Origin: Pegea sp. RAD2-039
Taxonomy: Eukaryota > Chordata > Thaliacea > Salpida > Salpidae
Length of the DNA stretch: 64,000 nucleotides
Reading direction: 5' to 3'
Assembly (NCBI GenBank): GCA_034620365.1
Contig: JAQGEQ010000339.1
Location: 744,001 to 808,000 of the forward strand
Position 1 is the stretch's first letter. Every line of letters starts with the position of its first letter. A program made the position numbers and the translations under genes. The notes below the pieces were generated by a model. The model searched no databases, was not told the DNA's origin, and saw nothing but the letters and a program-made list of their open reading frames with translations. This document shows positions 63,622 through 64,000 of the stretch, piece after piece.

Positions 63622-64000
63622 CTGTAATAAGTTTTTATGTAAGTTAATCTTAATTTTACAAGATTGATATTATTGCCATTCAGCGTTTAATCGATAGTAT
63701 TTGGGCTTATCAAATTCTAAAATCGTTTAAAAATTAGCCTTTTGTAAGTTATGAAAACATTTGCCAAATATCTTGTATTATCCATCAAATACAGTTTGCC
63801 TCGGGCAAGAAACTACTGAAATAAACAATTATTGTATCACATTTCTCACCAAGCTTCTTTTTAGTTTAATGACAAGATTGAACAACTAAATATTGCAAAA
63901 CAAAAATTATTATCTGAAAAATTATCAACTTTTGTCAGATAATCAAAACCTCGTATATAACCAAAATAGCATTTTTGTTATTTCTAAATTATTTTAGCCG
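63622..64000. other. Upstream intron of ACSL or intergenic; nothing recognised
   Basis: The first traced ACSL exon begins with two bases that complete a codon from an earlier exon, so the gene continues upstream. No convincing N-terminal ACSL exon is seen here. The rest of the gene probably lies beyond the right edge of the window. Confidence 0.6.

Overview
This is a eukaryotic, animal window. It is strongly AT-rich, and its genes are split by GT-AG introns. It holds an interferon regulatory factor (IRF) gene, a family known from animals, and a full-length HYDIN gene, needed for motile cilia with a central pair. I see nothing bacterial or organellar. The lineage cannot be fixed from the sequence. 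Very short introns, an invertebrate-like IRF and CR1-like LINE fragments point to an invertebrate; a tunicate or an early-branching marine phylum is possible, but that is a guess.

Layout. Bases 1-12,560 show no recognisable gene. A decayed CR1/L2-type LINE lies on the minus strand at about 12,565-14,290, and two more 3'-anchored fragments of the same family lie at about 18,640-19,570 and 28,075-28,495. A six-exon gene for a START-domain lipid-transfer protein (STARD4/5/6 group, 213 aa) runs 15,710-18,243 (+). A nine-exon IRF gene with an N-terminal DNA-binding domain and a C-terminal IRF-association domain runs 24,214-20,844 (-), about 567 aa. A four-exon PTGR3/ZADH2-type oxidoreductase (353 aa) lies at 28,897-30,624 (+). 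HYDIN fills 32,477-52,445 (+), with dozens of small exons separated by introns of about 45-60 nt and an estimated 5,000 residues. Three intronless, tandem CBR1-like carbonyl reductase genes (275 aa each) follow on the minus strand at 53,482-56,984. A long-chain acyl-CoA synthetase (ACSL1/5/6 type) occupies 63,621-60,375 (-); its first exons are not found and probably lie beyond the right edge.

The genes do not form one pathway. START protein, PTGR3, CBR and ACSL all concern lipid or carbonyl metabolism, but nothing shows that this is more than chance neighbourhood. HYDIN is a structural protein of the ciliary central apparatus and IRF is a transcription factor. The most unusual signals are: the IRF DNA-binding domain, which has lost most of the hallmark tryptophans and has changed recognition-helix residues; the micro-introns of HYDIN, at least five of which are a multiple of three with no stop; a striking excess of the palindrome TGACGTCA (and of TCACGTGA) across HYDIN; and the mosaic similarity of the intronless carbonyl reductase copies.
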